This document shows positions 35,692-45,061 of a stretch of 64,000 nucleotides of DNA, piece after piece (the stretch's first letter is position 1; each line of letters starts with the position of its first letter). Under the pieces are notes generated by a model. It did no database searches and had not been told where the DNA came from. It was given only the letters and a program-made list of their open reading frames with translations. Source of the DNA: Candidatus Pelagibacter sp. (GTDB lineage: Bacteria > Pseudomonadota > Alphaproteobacteria > Pelagibacterales > Pelagibacteraceae). The DNA lies in assembly GCA_028103285.1 (NCBI GenBank), contig JAOHNF010000001.1, positions 33,806-97,805 on the forward strand, given 5' to 3'. Position numbers and translations under genes: made by a program.

Positions 35692-36441
35692 ATGGAATTG
35701 AATCTCAAGGATTTTAAAAGATTTGAAAAACAAATTATTTTAAAAAAGATCGGTTTAATAGGACAAAAAAAAATTAAAAATTCAAAAATTTTAATAATAG
35801 GAATAGGTGGTCTAGGGTGTCCACTTCTTACGTATCTTGTATCAGCAGGTGTTTGCAATATTGGAATAGTTGATTATGACAAAGTTGAGCTAAGTAATTT
35901 AAATAGACAAACTCTTTTTAACTTATCTGATATTGGAAAGTTTAAAGTTACCCAAGCTAAATTGAAAATAAATAAAATTTATAAAAATGCGAAAATTAAA
36001 ATATTTAATGAAAAAATCTTAAAAAGGAATATTAAAAAAATTATACAAAATTATGAAATTATTTGTGATGGAACAGATAATTTTGATACACGTTACTTAA
36101 TAAATGATGAATGTAAGAAAAATAAAAAAATTTTGATTTCAGCTGCAATTAGCAAATTTGATGGGCATCTTTTTAAATTTAACTTTAAAAGAAAAAGCTC
36201 TTGTTACAGATGTTTTATGCCAGTAGAACCTGATCAAGAAAATAATTGTGCGTCAGAGGGTATTTTTCCTCCTGTGGCTGGTGTATTGGGTTCATTACAA
36301 GCCAATGAGATACTTAAAACAATATTAGAACTTAAGGATAACTTGAATAATAATGTTCTTATATTTAATTCTTTAAAAACTTCTATTAGGATAATTAAAA
36401 TTAACCCAAACCCATCTTGTTTAAATAAATGCAAAAAATAA
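35692..36441 (+). CDS. ThiF/MoeB/HesA-type adenylyltransferase
   Basis: A 249-residue E1-like enzyme. The nucleotide loop is LIIGIGGLGCPLLTYLVSAG, followed by VDYDKVELSNLNRQTLF with the ATP-contacting Asn and Arg. Two pairs of cysteines (CYRC and CLNKC) form the expected zinc site. Such enzymes adenylate the C-terminal glycine of sulfur-carrier proteins (ThiS, MoaD) for thiamine, molybdopterin or other thio-transfer. No carrier gene is nearby, so the pathway is undecided. It overlaps the next gene by 13 bases and belongs to the dut transcription unit. Confidence 0.83.
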   Translation: MELNLKDFKRFEKQIILKKIGLIGQKKIKNSKILIIGIGGLGCPLLTYLVSAGVCNIGIVDYDKVELSNLNRQTLFNLSDIGKFKVTQAKLKINKIYKNAKIKIFNEKILKRNIKKIIQNYEIICDGTDNFDTRYLINDECKKNKKILISAAISKFDGHLFKFNFKRKSSCYRCFMPVEPDQENNCASEGIFPPVAGVLGSLQANEILKTILELKDNLNNNVLIFNSLKTSIRIIKINPNPSCLNKCKK

Positions 36442-36878
36442 CTTTTTTATTTTTTATTTTTTATTTTACTTGTTTTGAATTGACATATGCAAAAGATGAA
36501 TACTTTAGAACCCTGCGTTACGAAAAAGTAAATCTTAGACAAGGGCCAGGTAAAGATTATCCAATTAAAATATTTTACAAAAAAAAATTTTTACCAGTAA
36601 TAATCCAAGACAATTCTGAGAATTTTAGAAAAATTAGAGATCATGAAAATAATTCAGGCTGGATACATATTTCTCAATTATCAAAAAAAAAAGCTGCTAT
36701 TGTTACAGGTACTGATTTAATAATATTTAAGGGCTCAACAATTTACTCTAATCCTGTTGCAATCCTTAAAATAGGAAGATTAGTCAAAATTGAAAAATGC
36801 AGAGAAAATTGGTGTAAAGTAAAATCTGGTGAATTTAAGGGATGGGTTAAAAATGAGAGTTTGTGGGGTTTATTTTAG
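36429..36878 (+). CDS. Secreted SH3-domain protein
   Basis: A 149-residue protein with a signal peptide (cleavage likely after ELTYA, about residue 21). The mature part holds two bacterial SH3-like modules: NLRQGPGKDYPIKIFYK followed by GWIHISQL, and a second repeat IYSNPVAILKIGRLVKI followed by GWVKNESLWG. These modules are common in periplasmic cell-wall-binding proteins. Exact role unknown. The stop overlaps the convergent DUF3501 gene by four bases. Confidence 0.75.
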   Translation: MQKITFLFFIFYFTCFELTYAKDEYFRTLRYEKVNLRQGPGKDYPIKIFYKKKFLPVIIQDNSENFRKIRDHENNSGWIHISQLSKKKAAIVTGTDLIIFKGSTIYSNPVAILKIGRLVKIEKCRENWCKVKSGEFKGWVKNESLWGLF

Positions 36879-37468
36879 TTAAAATCTAATGATAAAGCTT
36901 TTTTATTATTATCAGTTAATTTTACTGTGTGCGCATACATTTCATGATCAACTCCAATAAATATTTCATTTGTTGGATCTTTAAATTTTTTAACTTGCTC
37001 ATCAGTGAACTCGAAATGTATAAATTGTACAGATGAAGCTTTTCCTTCTGCAGAAGTTCTATCTACATCTTGTTCTGGGATCGATTTGATTTTTTCATCA
37101 CCTACCTTCAAAAAGACTTTTTCTTCAATTCCACCAACTTTATTTAAAAATTCAGCTCTACTTAAAGGATTATCAATTTCAAACATTAATGTGGCTACCA
37201 ACTCTTTACCCTTTGGTATTAACGGGTTGTAAGCAGCTAATTCATCTTTTAATTGTTCATCTCCACCTTTTTCTATATGTAGCATTTCTTGAATTTGAGC
37301 TTTCATTGTTTCGTAAGACTCAAAATAAAAATTGGCGTATGGTCCTAATGAAACTCTTCTATCTTTTTTGTAGGAAACGATTTCTTTCCTATGCGCTTTT
37401 CTGTTTTTTGCATACTCGTCAGCTGGTATTAGATCTTCTTTAGTCACTTCTCTTATTTGTTTATTCAT
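36875..37468 (-). CDS. DUF3501 family protein
   Basis: A 197-residue soluble protein matching the DUF3501 pattern: R-rich start REVTKEDLIPADEYAKNR, then RVSLGPYANFYFESYETMKAQIQEML, an acidic EIDNPLSRAEFL segment and HFEFTDEQVKKF. No known catalytic motif was seen. In many Proteobacteria it follows an Fe-S oxidoreductase and a rubrerythrin, as here with two bases spacing; the constant company suggests a joint role in peroxide or iron-sulfur metabolism, which is inference. Confidence 0.8.
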   Translation of the reverse strand: MNKQIREVTKEDLIPADEYAKNRKAHRKEIVSYKKDRRVSLGPYANFYFESYETMKAQIQEMLHIEKGGDEQLKDELAAYNPLIPKGKELVATLMFEIDNPLSRAEFLNKVGGIEEKVFLKVGDEKIKSIPEQDVDRTSAEGKASSVQFIHFEFTDEQVKKFKDPTNEIFIGVDHEMYAHTVKLTDNNKKALSLDFN

Positions 37469-37470
37469 AT

Positions 37471-38799
37471 TTACAATCTATAAGACTTTGCCATAATTTC
37501 TATAGGATGTAATGCCTCATCATGTTTTATATCTGTGTCTTTAGAAAGTTGATCAAGATGTTTACCAGCTAATGGACAATCTGAAGCCATATATTTATTT
37601 TTCTTACTATCAATTTGTCTTGCTGTCGGCCTTCCTACTTTGTTGGCAAGATCATGCGTTTCTTTCATTACTCCAAAAGTTCCTCCATGGCCGGCGCATC
37701 TTTCAACAATATCTAATTTTACATTAGGTATATTCTTCAACATATCTCTTGCTTTAATGCCCATATTTTGTGCTCTAGCGTGGCAAGCGTTATGAACCGT
37801 AACTCCACCATCAATTTCTTGTAAACCTGTTGCTAAACCCTCTTTGTTGGCAATATCTACAATGTACTCGTCTATATCAAAGACATGTTTTGATAATTTT
37901 TTTATGTTACTATCGCCAGGAAGTAACAAAGGCCACTCAAATTTTAGCATTAAACCGCAACTAGCTGTTAATGTTATAACCTCGTAACCTTTATCTATCC
38001 ATTTAAGTAGATCGATAGAAACTTTTTTTGCTTGTTCAACAACTTTTGGTAGATCTGCCTGTTCCAAAAAGGGCATTCCACAGCAACCAGGATAAGCATG
38101 TTCAACTTCTACACCATTTTTCTTTAAAACTTTTAAGGCTGCTACACCTGTATTTTTTTTATTAAAATTCACGAAACATGTTGAGTAGATAACTGCTTTT
38201 CTTTTTGAGTTTCTTCCTAAGTTTATTTTTTTAACATTATTTTTAAAATAATTTGAAAATGTCTCTGTGTTATATTTTGGTAGTTTTACTCTTTTATCTA
38301 TATCTATAAATATTTCTAAAATTTTCCTAAATATATTATTTTTAACATCTGACATCCAATTAATTAATTTGGAGAATAAAACTCCTATTTTTCCATTTCT
38401 ATCTATTTGAGCTAATTGATAGGGTATTTTAGGTAGTTCGTTTTTTTTTTTTTGGGCTGTTCTATAACGCAACATTAAATGCGGAAAATCTAAATTAAAT
38501 TCATGTGGTGGTACATAGGGACATTTGGTCATAAAACACATATCACAAAGCGTACATGCGTCTACAACAGGTTTAAACTGCTCACTTTTTAGACTATCTA
38601 CATCCTCATTTTCCGAATCATCAATTAAGTCGAAAAGTTTTGGAAAAGAGTCACAAAGATTGAAGCATCTTCTACATCCATGACAAATATCAAATGCTCT
38701 TCTCATTTCATCGTCAAGTTTCTTTGGATCTAAGAAATCTGGATGATTAAATTCTATTGGATGCCTAATTGGCGCTTCTGTACTACCTTCTTTAGCCAT
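37471..38799 (-). CDS. Fe-S oxidoreductase (GlcF/HdrD-related)
   Basis: A 442-residue protein with two N-terminal [4Fe-4S] sites: C39, C42, C45, C49 and C82, C85, C88, C93. The C-terminal half resembles the cysteine-rich CCG domains of heterodisulfide reductase and glycolate oxidase subunit F: YPGCCGMPF is intact, and the second site reads ERCAGHGGTFG, where the double cysteine is replaced. It probably passes electrons between a flavoprotein or thiol carrier and another acceptor; rubrerythrin, encoded just upstream, is an attractive partner. No flavin subunit gene lies here. Confidence 0.82.
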   Translation of the reverse strand: MAKEGSTEAPIRHPIEFNHPDFLDPKKLDDEMRRAFDICHGCRRCFNLCDSFPKLFDLIDDSENEDVDSLKSEQFKPVVDACTLCDMCFMTKCPYVPPHEFNLDFPHLMLRYRTAQKKKNELPKIPYQLAQIDRNGKIGVLFSKLINWMSDVKNNIFRKILEIFIDIDKRVKLPKYNTETFSNYFKNNVKKINLGRNSKRKAVIYSTCFVNFNKKNTGVAALKVLKKNGVEVEHAYPGCCGMPFLEQADLPKVVEQAKKVSIDLLKWIDKGYEVITLTASCGLMLKFEWPLLLPGDSNIKKLSKHVFDIDEYIVDIANKEGLATGLQEIDGGVTVHNACHARAQNMGIKARDMLKNIPNVKLDIVERCAGHGGTFGVMKETHDLANKVGRPTARQIDSKKNKYMASDCPLAGKHLDQLSKDTDIKHDEALHPIEIMAKSYRL

Positions 38800-38815
38800 A
38801 ATTTTATAGATTTTA

Positions 38816-38836
38816 TGGTGGAGTTTAACTCCACCA
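38816..38836 (-). terminator. Perfect hairpin between rubrerythrin and Fe-S oxidoreductase genes
   Basis: Ten-base perfect arms TGGTGGAGTT and AACTCCACCA with one central base. There is no U-tract after it on the transcribed strand (TAAAAT), and the next start codon is 17 bases away. A partial terminator or an mRNA-stabilising 3' structure that keeps rubrerythrin expression above the downstream genes is more likely than a full stop. Confidence 0.55.
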
Positions 38837-38851
38837 AAAATTAGTTTTGGA

Positions 38852-39268
38852 TTACTTTACTAAATCTAAAGTTTTTTGAAATTTACCAGCGTGTGATTTT
38901 TCTGCTTTAGCAAGCGTTTCAAACCAGTCTGCTATTTCTTCAAAACCTTCGTCTCTAGCTGTCTTAGCCATACCAGGATACATATCTGTATATTCGTGTG
39001 TCTCACCTGCTACTGCGGATTCAAGATTAGCTTTTGTTTCACCAATTGGTAAACCAGTTGCTGGATCACCCACTTCTTCTAAATATTCCAAGTGACCGTG
39101 AGCATGACCAGTTTCACCTTCTGCTGTTGATCTAAACACTGATGCAACATCATTGTAACCTTCTATGTCTGCTTTTTGAGCAAAGTAAAGATATCTTCGG
39201 TTAGCTTGACTTTCTCCTGCGAAAGCTGCTTTTAAGTTATCTTCTGTTTTTGATCCTTTAAGTGCCAT
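38852..39268 (-). CDS. rbr: Rubrerythrin (ferritin-like domain only)
   Basis: A 138-residue diiron protein. The four-helix bundle carries the iron-ligand repeats: [55 protein letters not shown] and [13 protein letters not shown]. The C-terminal rubredoxin domain of classical rubrerythrins is missing. It reduces hydrogen peroxide; without its own rubredoxin it needs an external electron donor, and the Fe-S oxidoreductase encoded next is a candidate. The start has the strongest ribosome site seen in the window (AAAGGAGA, 6 bases upstream). Two Irr-box-like palindromes lie 20-80 bases upstream. Confidence 0.92.
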   Translation of the reverse strand: MALKGSKTEDNLKAAFAGESQANRRYLYFAQKADIEGYNDVASVFRSTAEGETGHAHGHLEYLEEVGDPATGLPIGETKANLESAVAGETHEYTDMYPGMAKTARDEGFEEIADWFETLAKAEKSHAGKFQKTLDLVK

Positions 39269-39288
39269 GTTTTCTCCTTTGTTTTATA

Positions 39289-39311
39289 GAATCATTTATA
39301 ATGATTCCAAA
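39289..39311. promoter_or_regulatory. Irr-box-like palindrome upstream of rubrerythrin (site A)
   Basis: TTTATAATGATTCCAAA at 39295-39311 differs at two positions from the ideal iron-control element TTTAGAAnnnTTCTAAA. It overlaps a perfect palindrome GAATCATT-TAT-AATGATTC (39289-39307). It begins 21 bases upstream of the rubrerythrin start, so a regulator bound here would cover the promoter or transcription start. Confidence 0.7.
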
Positions 39312-39323
39312 CTATAAGTCAAG

Positions 39324-39346
39324 TAGTTTAGAATGATTATAAACTA
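39324..39346. promoter_or_regulatory. Irr-box-like palindrome overlapping the irr stop codon (site B)
   Basis: A 23-base palindrome with arms TAGTTTAGAAT and ATTATAAACTA pairing at 10 of 11 positions around a central G. It fits the iron-control element consensus and includes the irr stop codon. It lies 56 bases upstream of the rubrerythrin start, near where a promoter would be. Confidence 0.75.
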
Positions 39347-39772
39347 GTGATTTTGATTATCATTATCAATGTTAATAATTACATTAACATCTTTTATAGA
39401 TTTGCCTTTTGGTGGAGTGGGAAATTTTTTTAACTCAATATTGTCAACTTCAATATCCGTTAATTCGTTATTAGCTTCATCATAAAAATGATGGTGAGAA
39501 TCTGTGTTAGTATCAAAATAACTTCTACCTTCTCTTAATAAAATTTCTTTTAGGTGTCCTGCTTTTTTAAATGAATGAATTGTATTATAAATTGTTGCAA
39601 GTGCCACTTTTTCTTCTGAACCCTTTTTATTAATAACTTTATCTAAATTTTCTACAGTGAAATGAAAAGTTTTAGATCTATTAAATAAATATTCAGCTAG
39701 TCTAAGTCTTTGTTTAGTGGGTCTTAAACCTGAGCTACGAAGTTTCTCTGCTAAGTCTTTTTTTTTATCCAT
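39344..39772 (-). CDS. irr: Iron response regulator Irr (Fur family)
   Basis: A 142-residue Fur-family regulator. The winged helix includes LRPTKQRLRLAEYL and KVALATIYNTIHSFKKAG, and the HHHFYDE segment (DSHHHFYDEANNELTDIE) is the histidine-rich signature that separates Irr from Fur. Irr in Alphaproteobacteria senses heme supply and represses or activates iron genes through iron-control elements. The N-terminal Cys-Pro heme motif of Bradyrhizobium Irr is absent, as in Rhizobium. Irr-like sites occur on both sides of the gene, which suggests autoregulation. Confidence 0.88.
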   Translation of the reverse strand: MDKKKDLAEKLRSSGLRPTKQRLRLAEYLFNRSKTFHFTVENLDKVINKKGSEEKVALATIYNTIHSFKKAGHLKEILLREGRSYFDTNTDSHHHFYDEANNELTDIEVDNIELKKFPTPPKGKSIKDVNVIINIDNDNQNH

Positions 39773-39792
39773 TTTACTTATTATTTATATTG

Positions 39793-39815
39793 TAGCTTAT
39801 AATGATTCTAAACTA
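39793..39815. promoter_or_regulatory. Irr-box-like palindrome between irr and fabA (site C)
   Basis: A 23-base imperfect palindrome with arms TAGCTTATAAT and ATTCTAAACTA (9 of 11 pairs). It matches the reverse complement of site B at 21 of 23 positions. It sits 20 bases before the irr start and 46 bases before the fabA start (39862), so it could control either or both divergent genes. Confidence 0.75.
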
Positions 39816-39861
39816 AATATATATGATTAAATTGATAAATCAAGTAAAACTTCTTCTAATT

Positions 39862-40365
39862 ATGCAAAAAAATAGTTTTAGTTATGATGAGTTAATTTCG
39901 TGTGGAAATGGTGATTTATTTGGTGAAGGAAATGCAAAACTTCCACTTCCGCCAATGCTAATGTTTGACAGAATTACAAAAATCGATCAAAATTCAGGAG
40001 AATTTAAAAAAGGTTATGTAAAAGCTGAACTTGATATCAAAGAGAATTTATGGTTTTTTGATTGTCACTTTAAGAAGGACCCTGTAATGCCAGGATGTCT
40101 TGGTTTAGACGCAATGTGGCAATTGGTTGGTTTTTTTTTAGGGTGGACTGGAGAACCTGGAAAAGGAAGAGCGTTAGGAGTAAACTCTGTAAAATTTACA
40201 GGTGAGGTTTTAAAAAGTGTAAAAATGGCAACTTACGAAATAAATATAAAAAGAATATTAAAAAAAGAGGGAACAGCAGTAGGGTTAGCTAATGGTACTT
40301 TAAGTGCAGATGATAAAATAATTTACAAGGCTGAAAATTTAAAAGTAGGGCTATTTAAGTCATGA
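39862..40365 (+). CDS. fabA: 3-hydroxydecanoyl-ACP dehydratase/isomerase
   Basis: A 167-residue hot-dog-fold enzyme. [22 protein letters not shown] contains the catalytic histidine and aspartate of FabA. It dehydrates 3-hydroxyacyl-ACP and isomerises trans-2- to cis-3-decenoyl-ACP, the entry to unsaturated fatty acids. The ATG at 39862 gives the usual FabA start ([15 protein letters not shown] follows); the frame is open up to 39823. The stop overlaps the fabB start (ATGA). An Irr-like site lies in its upstream region. Confidence 0.93.
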   Translation: MQKNSFSYDELISCGNGDLFGEGNAKLPLPPMLMFDRITKIDQNSGEFKKGYVKAELDIKENLWFFDCHFKKDPVMPGCLGLDAMWQLVGFFLGWTGEPGKGRALGVNSVKFTGEVLKSVKMATYEINIKRILKKEGTAVGLANGTLSADDKIIYKAENLKVGLFKS

Positions 40366-41573
40366 GAAGAGTAGTTATTACAGGTCTTGGTATTGTATCC
40401 TGTCTTGGTAACAACCAAGAAGAAGTACATCAATCACTCTTAAATTCAAAATCAGGAATTTCATATTCGGAAGAATATAAAGAACATAACTTAAAAAGTC
40501 ATGTTCACGGTAAACCAAATATAAAGCTTGAAGATCATATAGATAGAAAAACAATAAGATTCATGGGATCAGGATCTGCTTACAATTATATAGCAATGAA
40601 AGAAGCGATTGAAGATTCTGGATTAGAAGAAATTGATGTAAGTAATTTTAAAACAGGAATTGTTATGGGCTCAGGTGGTCCATCAATTGAAAATGTCATT
40701 GTAGCAGCTGATAAAACTAGAGCTAAAACTCCAAAACTAATGGGGCCATTTATTGTTCCAAGAACTATGGCAAGCACAGCATCTGCAACGCTTGCAGTTC
40801 CTTTTAAAATTAAAGGAACTAATTATACAATGAGTTCTGCATGTGCAACTAGCGGGCATTGTATTGGTAATTCAATGGAACTAATCCAAATGGGGAAACA
40901 GGACATTGTTTTTGCAGGTGGGAGTGAAGAAATACATTGGGCAATGACTGCAATGTTTGATGCTATGACAGCATTATCATCAAAATATAATGATACCCCT
41001 GAAACAGCATCAAGAGCTTATGACAAAACTAGAGATGGATTTGTAATCGCTGGTGGTGGTGGAGTACTAGTACTTGAAGAATACGAACACGCAAAAGCTA
41101 GAGGTGCTAAAATATACGCAGAACTAACCGGTTACGGAGCAACTTCAGATGGATACGATATGGTTGCACCATCAGGTGAAGGAGCAACTAGATGTATGCA
41201 AATGGCTATGGCAACTGCTAAAAATAAAATTGATTATATAAATACTCATGGAACTTCAACGCCAGTGGGTGATATCACAGAATTAAATGCTGTTAAGACA
41301 GTTTTTGGAAATGAAATTCCAAAAATTAGTTCAACTAAATCTTTATCAGGCCACCCTTTAGGAGCAGCATCGGTACATGAAGCGATCTACTGTTTAATTA
41401 TGATGAAAAATAATTTTATAACAGGTTCAGCCAATATAAATGAAGTGGATGAAGAAGCTAAAAAGTTTCCAATAGTTGCTAAGACGGAAACGGGAATAAC
41501 CTTGAATACAGTCATGTCAAATAGTTTTGGTTTTGGTGGAACTAATGCTGCGTTAATTTTTGAAAAAATATAA
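40362..41573 (+). CDS. fabB: 3-oxoacyl-ACP synthase I
   Basis: A 403-residue ketoacyl synthase with the Cys-His-His triad: [22 protein letters not shown] and [12 protein letters not shown], ending in [15 protein letters not shown]. FabB extends unsaturated intermediates produced by FabA, and the fabA-fabB pair identifies it over FabF. Four-base overlap with fabA and three-base gap to fabI indicate one operon for unsaturated fatty-acid synthesis. Confidence 0.94.
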   Translation: MRRVVITGLGIVSCLGNNQEEVHQSLLNSKSGISYSEEYKEHNLKSHVHGKPNIKLEDHIDRKTIRFMGSGSAYNYIAMKEAIEDSGLEEIDVSNFKTGIVMGSGGPSIENVIVAADKTRAKTPKLMGPFIVPRTMASTASATLAVPFKIKGTNYTMSSACATSGHCIGNSMELIQMGKQDIVFAGGSEEIHWAMTAMFDAMTALSSKYNDTPETASRAYDKTRDGFVIAGGGGVLVLEEYEHAKARGAKIYAELTGYGATSDGYDMVAPSGEGATRCMQMAMATAKNKIDYINTHGTSTPVGDITELNAVKTVFGNEIPKISSTKSLSGHPLGAASVHEAIYCLIMMKNNFITGSANINEVDEEAKKFPIVAKTETGITLNTVMSNSFGFGGTNAALIFEKI

Positions 41574-41576
41574 TTT

Positions 41577-42362
41577 ATGAGCTTAATGAAAGGTAAAAAA
41601 GGTTTAATAATGGGCGTAGCTAATGAACGCTCTATTGCTTGGGGTATTTCGCAAAAACTTGCAGAAGCAGGTGCGGAACTTGCTTTTACATACCCAGCTG
41701 ACGCGTTAAAGAAAAGAGTGATACCGTTAGCAGAAAAATTAAATTCAAAAGTTACTTTTAGCTGCGATGTTGAAAAAAAAGAAGATATAATTAAACTTTT
41801 TCAAGATATTAAATCTCAATGGGGTCAAATTGATTTTGTTGTTCATGCTGTAGCTTTTTCAGATAAGTCAGAATTATCAGGTGAGTATTTAGATACTAGT
41901 AGAGAGAATTTTTTAAGAAGTATGCTTATTTCTTGCTTTTCTTTTACAGAAGTTTCTAAAGAAGCGGCTAAAATTATGAAAGAAGGAGGAAGTTTGTTGA
42001 CCTTAACTTATGAGTCCACAAAAGCTATTCCAAATTATAATGTTATGGGTGTATGTAAATCTGCTCTAGAAGCTAGTGTTAAATATTTGGCAAGAGATCT
42101 AGGTGCAAAAGGGATGCGTGTTAATGCAATAAGTGCTGGTCCTATTAAAACTTTAGCAGCATCAGCCATTGGTGATGCAAAATTTTTATATAAATGGAAT
42201 GAAGATCATTCTTTTCTAAAACGAAATGTAGATATTCATGATGTTGGAAACTCAGCTTTATATCTTATAAGTGGGTTGGCTGCAGGTGTTACCGGTGAGA
42301 TACATTATGTTGATGCTGGATATAATAAAGTGGGAATGCCTGACCCTAAAAATATTTCTTAA
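41577..42362 (+). CDS. fabI: Enoyl-ACP reductase (NADH)
   Basis: A 261-residue short-chain dehydrogenase-like reductase. [15 protein letters not shown] binds the cofactor, and the pair Tyr-x6-Lys in [16 protein letters not shown] is the FabI catalytic arrangement. It completes each fatty-acid elongation cycle. Start may be the ATG at 41577 or the fourth codon (41586); [10 protein letters not shown] from the latter resembles many homologues. The stop overlaps the convergent pnp gene by four bases (TTAA). Confidence 0.93.
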   Translation: MSLMKGKKGLIMGVANERSIAWGISQKLAEAGAELAFTYPADALKKRVIPLAEKLNSKVTFSCDVEKKEDIIKLFQDIKSQWGQIDFVVHAVAFSDKSELSGEYLDTSRENFLRSMLISCFSFTEVSKEAAKIMKEGGSLLTLTYESTKAIPNYNVMGVCKSALEASVKYLARDLGAKGMRVNAISAGPIKTLAASAIGDAKFLYKWNEDHSFLKRNVDIHDVGNSALYLISGLAAGVTGEIHYVDAGYNKVGMPDPKNIS

Positions 42363-44431
42363 GCACTAGCTTGTTTCATGGATAGTTTGACTTTACCTCT
42401 ATCAAAACCAACAACTTTTACTGAAACTTCGTCACCTTCTTTTACAACATCTCCAACTTTTTCAACTCTTTTAGCTGCGAGTTCAGAAATATGTACAAGC
42501 CCATCTTGTTTTCCTAAAAAGTTAACAAACGCACCAAATTCCATAATTTTAACTACTTTACCTTTATAAATTTTTCCCATTTCAGGTTTTGCTACCAAGC
42601 TTTTTATAAACTCTATTGCTTTGTTTCTAGACTCTTCATCTGGAGCGGCAACAGTCACTTCTCCGGTATCTTTAACATCAACTTTAGCTCCTGACGTTTC
42701 TACTATCTCTCTAATTGTAGCCCCACCTTTTCCAATAACAGTTGCTATATCTTTTTTATCAACTTTTATTATTTCCATTTTAGGCGTGTGTTTAGAAAAT
42801 TCTTTTCTAGAGTCTTTTAAAGCTTTATTCATTTCTCCTAAAATATGTTCTCTACCACCTTTTGCTTGGTCCAAGGCTTTCTCCATAATTTCAAAAGTAA
42901 TACCTTCGATTTTAATATCCATTTGAAGTGATGTAATACCATTTTTTGTACCTGCTACTTTGAAGTCCATATCACCTAGATGGTCTTCATCTCCTAAAAT
43001 ATCTGATAATACTGAAAAGTCGTCACCCTCTTTAATTAAGCCCATTGCAATTCCCGCAACTGGTTCTTTGATTGGAACACCAGCGTCCATAAGAGCTAAT
43101 GAAGTTCCACAAACTGTTGCCATTGATGATGAACCGTTAGACTCTGTAATTTCAGAAACTACTCTTAATGTGTATGGAAAATCTTCAGCTTTTGGTAAAG
43201 ATGAATTGATTGCTCTCCATGCTAATTTTCCATGTCCCACTTCTCTTCTTCCTGTTCCGATTCTTCCACATTCTCCTACAGAAAAAGGAGGGAAGTTATA
43301 ATGAAGCATAAATTTGTTTCTTTGCATTCCGTTCAAGCTTTCTACTCTTTGCTCGTCATCGGACATACCTAAAGTAGTTACTACTAATGCTTGTGTTTCA
43401 CCTCTAGTAAATAAAGCAGAGCCATGTGTTCTTGGCAGTACTCCAACTTCACACTTAATTTGTCTAACATCTGCTAGACCTCTTCCATCAATTCTTTTTT
43501 TATCTTTTATAATTGCTGTTCTAACAATATCTTTTTCAAGTGACTTTAATTGAGCCATAGCTTGGTTCTCAGTTATGTTTTCATCTTCAGCAAACATTTC
43601 TTTACATTTATTTTCTATTTCTGAAATGGCAGTTGATCTTTTCTTTTTATCTATTTCCTTAAAAGCTTTTCTAAGATCCGCTTCTACAGCTCCAGCAATT
43701 TTCTTTTTAACGTCTGAATGATCTACTTCTTCAACTTCCCATTTTGGTTTTCCTGCTTTTTTGACAAGTTTTTCTATTGCTTCTATTACTGGTACAAAAC
43801 TCTTATGTCCAAATTTTACAGCATCTAACATTATTTTTTCTGAAAGACCTGAGGTTTCTGACTCGACCATTAAAACGGCATCTTTCGTTCCAGCTACAAC
43901 TAAATCTAATTCTGACTCTACTAACTCTTCAGGTGATGGGTTTAATAAATATTTACCATCTTTGTAACCAACTCTACTTGCTGCTATTGGCCCTCCGAAA
44001 GGTAATCCTGAAATCGCTAATGATGCTGAGCAAGCTATAATTGAAAGTACATCAGCTTGATTTTCTCCATCATAAGATAATACTGTTGGAAGTAGTTGAA
44101 CTTCATTCATAAAGCTTGAGGGAAATAAAGGTCGTATAGGTCTATCAATTAATCTTGAAATTAATTGTTCAGACTCAGTTGGTCTTGCTTCTCTTTTGAA
44201 ATATCCACCAGGAATTTTTCCTGCTGCATAATATTTTTCCTGATAATTTACTGAAAGTGGAAAAAAATCTTGTCCATCTCTTAATTTTTTTGCTCCTACA
44301 ACAGTTGCTATTACAACTGTTTCACCGCAAGTTGCTATAATTGCTCCATCAGCCTGTCGCGCTATTTTACCAGTCTCTAAAGTCAATTTTTTTCCGTTAA
44401 CTTCTAATTCTTCTTTATGTATTTTGAACAT
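42359..44431 (-). CDS. pnp: Polyribonucleotide nucleotidyltransferase
   Basis: A 690-residue PNPase with two RNase PH domains ([15 protein letters not shown], and [12 protein letters not shown] with [11 protein letters not shown]), a helical linker, a KH domain ([22 protein letters not shown]) and a C-terminal S1 domain ([28 protein letters not shown]). It degrades RNA 3' to 5' by phosphorolysis. The gene shares one base with the rpsO stop. In many bacteria its mRNA leader is self-regulated; the short spacing here leaves rpsO as the leader. Confidence 0.95.
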   Translation of the reverse strand: MFKIHKEELEVNGKKLTLETGKIARQADGAIIATCGETVVIATVVGAKKLRDGQDFFPLSVNYQEKYYAAGKIPGGYFKREARPTESEQLISRLIDRPIRPLFPSSFMNEVQLLPTVLSYDGENQADVLSIIACSASLAISGLPFGGPIAASRVGYKDGKYLLNPSPEELVESELDLVVAGTKDAVLMVESETSGLSEKIMLDAVKFGHKSFVPVIEAIEKLVKKAGKPKWEVEEVDHSDVKKKIAGAVEADLRKAFKEIDKKKRSTAISEIENKCKEMFAEDENITENQAMAQLKSLEKDIVRTAIIKDKKRIDGRGLADVRQIKCEVGVLPRTHGSALFTRGETQALVVTTLGMSDDEQRVESLNGMQRNKFMLHYNFPPFSVGECGRIGTGRREVGHGKLAWRAINSSLPKAEDFPYTLRVVSEITESNGSSSMATVCGTSLALMDAGVPIKEPVAGIAMGLIKEGDDFSVLSDILGDEDHLGDMDFKVAGTKNGITSLQMDIKIEGITFEIMEKALDQAKGGREHILGEMNKALKDSRKEFSKHTPKMEIIKVDKKDIATVIGKGGATIREIVETSGAKVDVKDTGEVTVAAPDEESRNKAIEFIKSLVAKPEMGKIYKGKVVKIMEFGAFVNFLGKQDGLVHISELAAKRVEKVGDVVKEGDEVSVKVVGFDRGKVKLSMKQASA

Positions 44432-44691
44432 TATTTCCTTAAATTTAATTGTTTTAAAACCTTTTGATATGATTCAGGTTTTTTCTTTTTTAAATACGAA
44501 AGTAGTTTTTTCCTTTTATTAACTGATTTGGTCATGCCTACAGATGAATGCTTATCTTTCTTTGCACTTTTAAAATGTTCAGCTAATTTTGATATTTTAT
44601 CAGTAAGTAAGCCTATCTGCACTTCAGAAGAGCCCACATCTTTATCGTGTATGGCCAAAGATTTAATTGTATCGTTTTTTTTCTTTATCAT
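44431..44691 (-). CDS. rpsO: 30S ribosomal protein S15
   Basis: An 86-residue S15 with [16 protein letters not shown], the [22 protein letters not shown] core that contacts 16S rRNA, and the C-terminal [12 protein letters not shown]. It organises the central domain of the 30S subunit. It starts 29 bases inside rbfA, which leaves no room for truB, usually located between them in Proteobacteria. Confidence 0.95.
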   Translation of the reverse strand: MIKKKNDTIKSLAIHDKDVGSSEVQIGLLTDKISKLAEHFKSAKKDKHSSVGMTKSVNKRKKLLSYLKKKKPESYQKVLKQLNLRK

Positions 44692-45061
44692 TTTCTTTAT
44701 TTTTCTTTATTAATCTTTCAATCTTTTCAGCATACTCAAATGAGTTATCTTCTACAAAAGTGAGCTTAGGAAGAAACTTAATATCTAACCTTTTAGACAG
44801 GGCTTTTCTAACAAGATGTGAGTACTCCGTCAAGATCCTAACTGTTTCCTTTGTATCGGAGCCACCTAATGGAATAACGTATACCCTGGCTGTTTTTAGA
44901 TCTGGTGTCATTCTAACTTCAGTAACTGTAATCAATTTAGAGTTTATAGAAGGTATTTTAGCTTCGTTTCTTATTAACAATTCGCCTAAATTTTGTTTTA
45001 CAAGCTCACCAACTCTTAGCTGTCTCTGGCTGAAAGGGCGTTGAGAACTTTGTTTTCCCAT
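44663..45061 (-). CDS. rbfA: Ribosome-binding factor A
   Basis: A 132-residue KH-type protein: RQLRVGELVKQNLGELL at the start, ITVTEVRMTPDLKTARVYV and LRKALSKRLDIKFLPKLTFVEDNS match RbfA. It assists late 16S rRNA maturation and cold adaptation. A lysine-rich tail ([14 protein letters not shown]) extends past the fold and is encoded in the region overlapped by rpsO. Its start shares one base with the infB stop. Confidence 0.93.
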   Translation of the reverse strand: MGKQSSQRPFSQRQLRVGELVKQNLGELLIRNEAKIPSINSKLITVTEVRMTPDLKTARVYVIPLGGSDTKETVRILTEYSHLVRKALSKRLDIKFLPKLTFVEDNSFEYAEKIERLIKKNKENDKEKKRYN

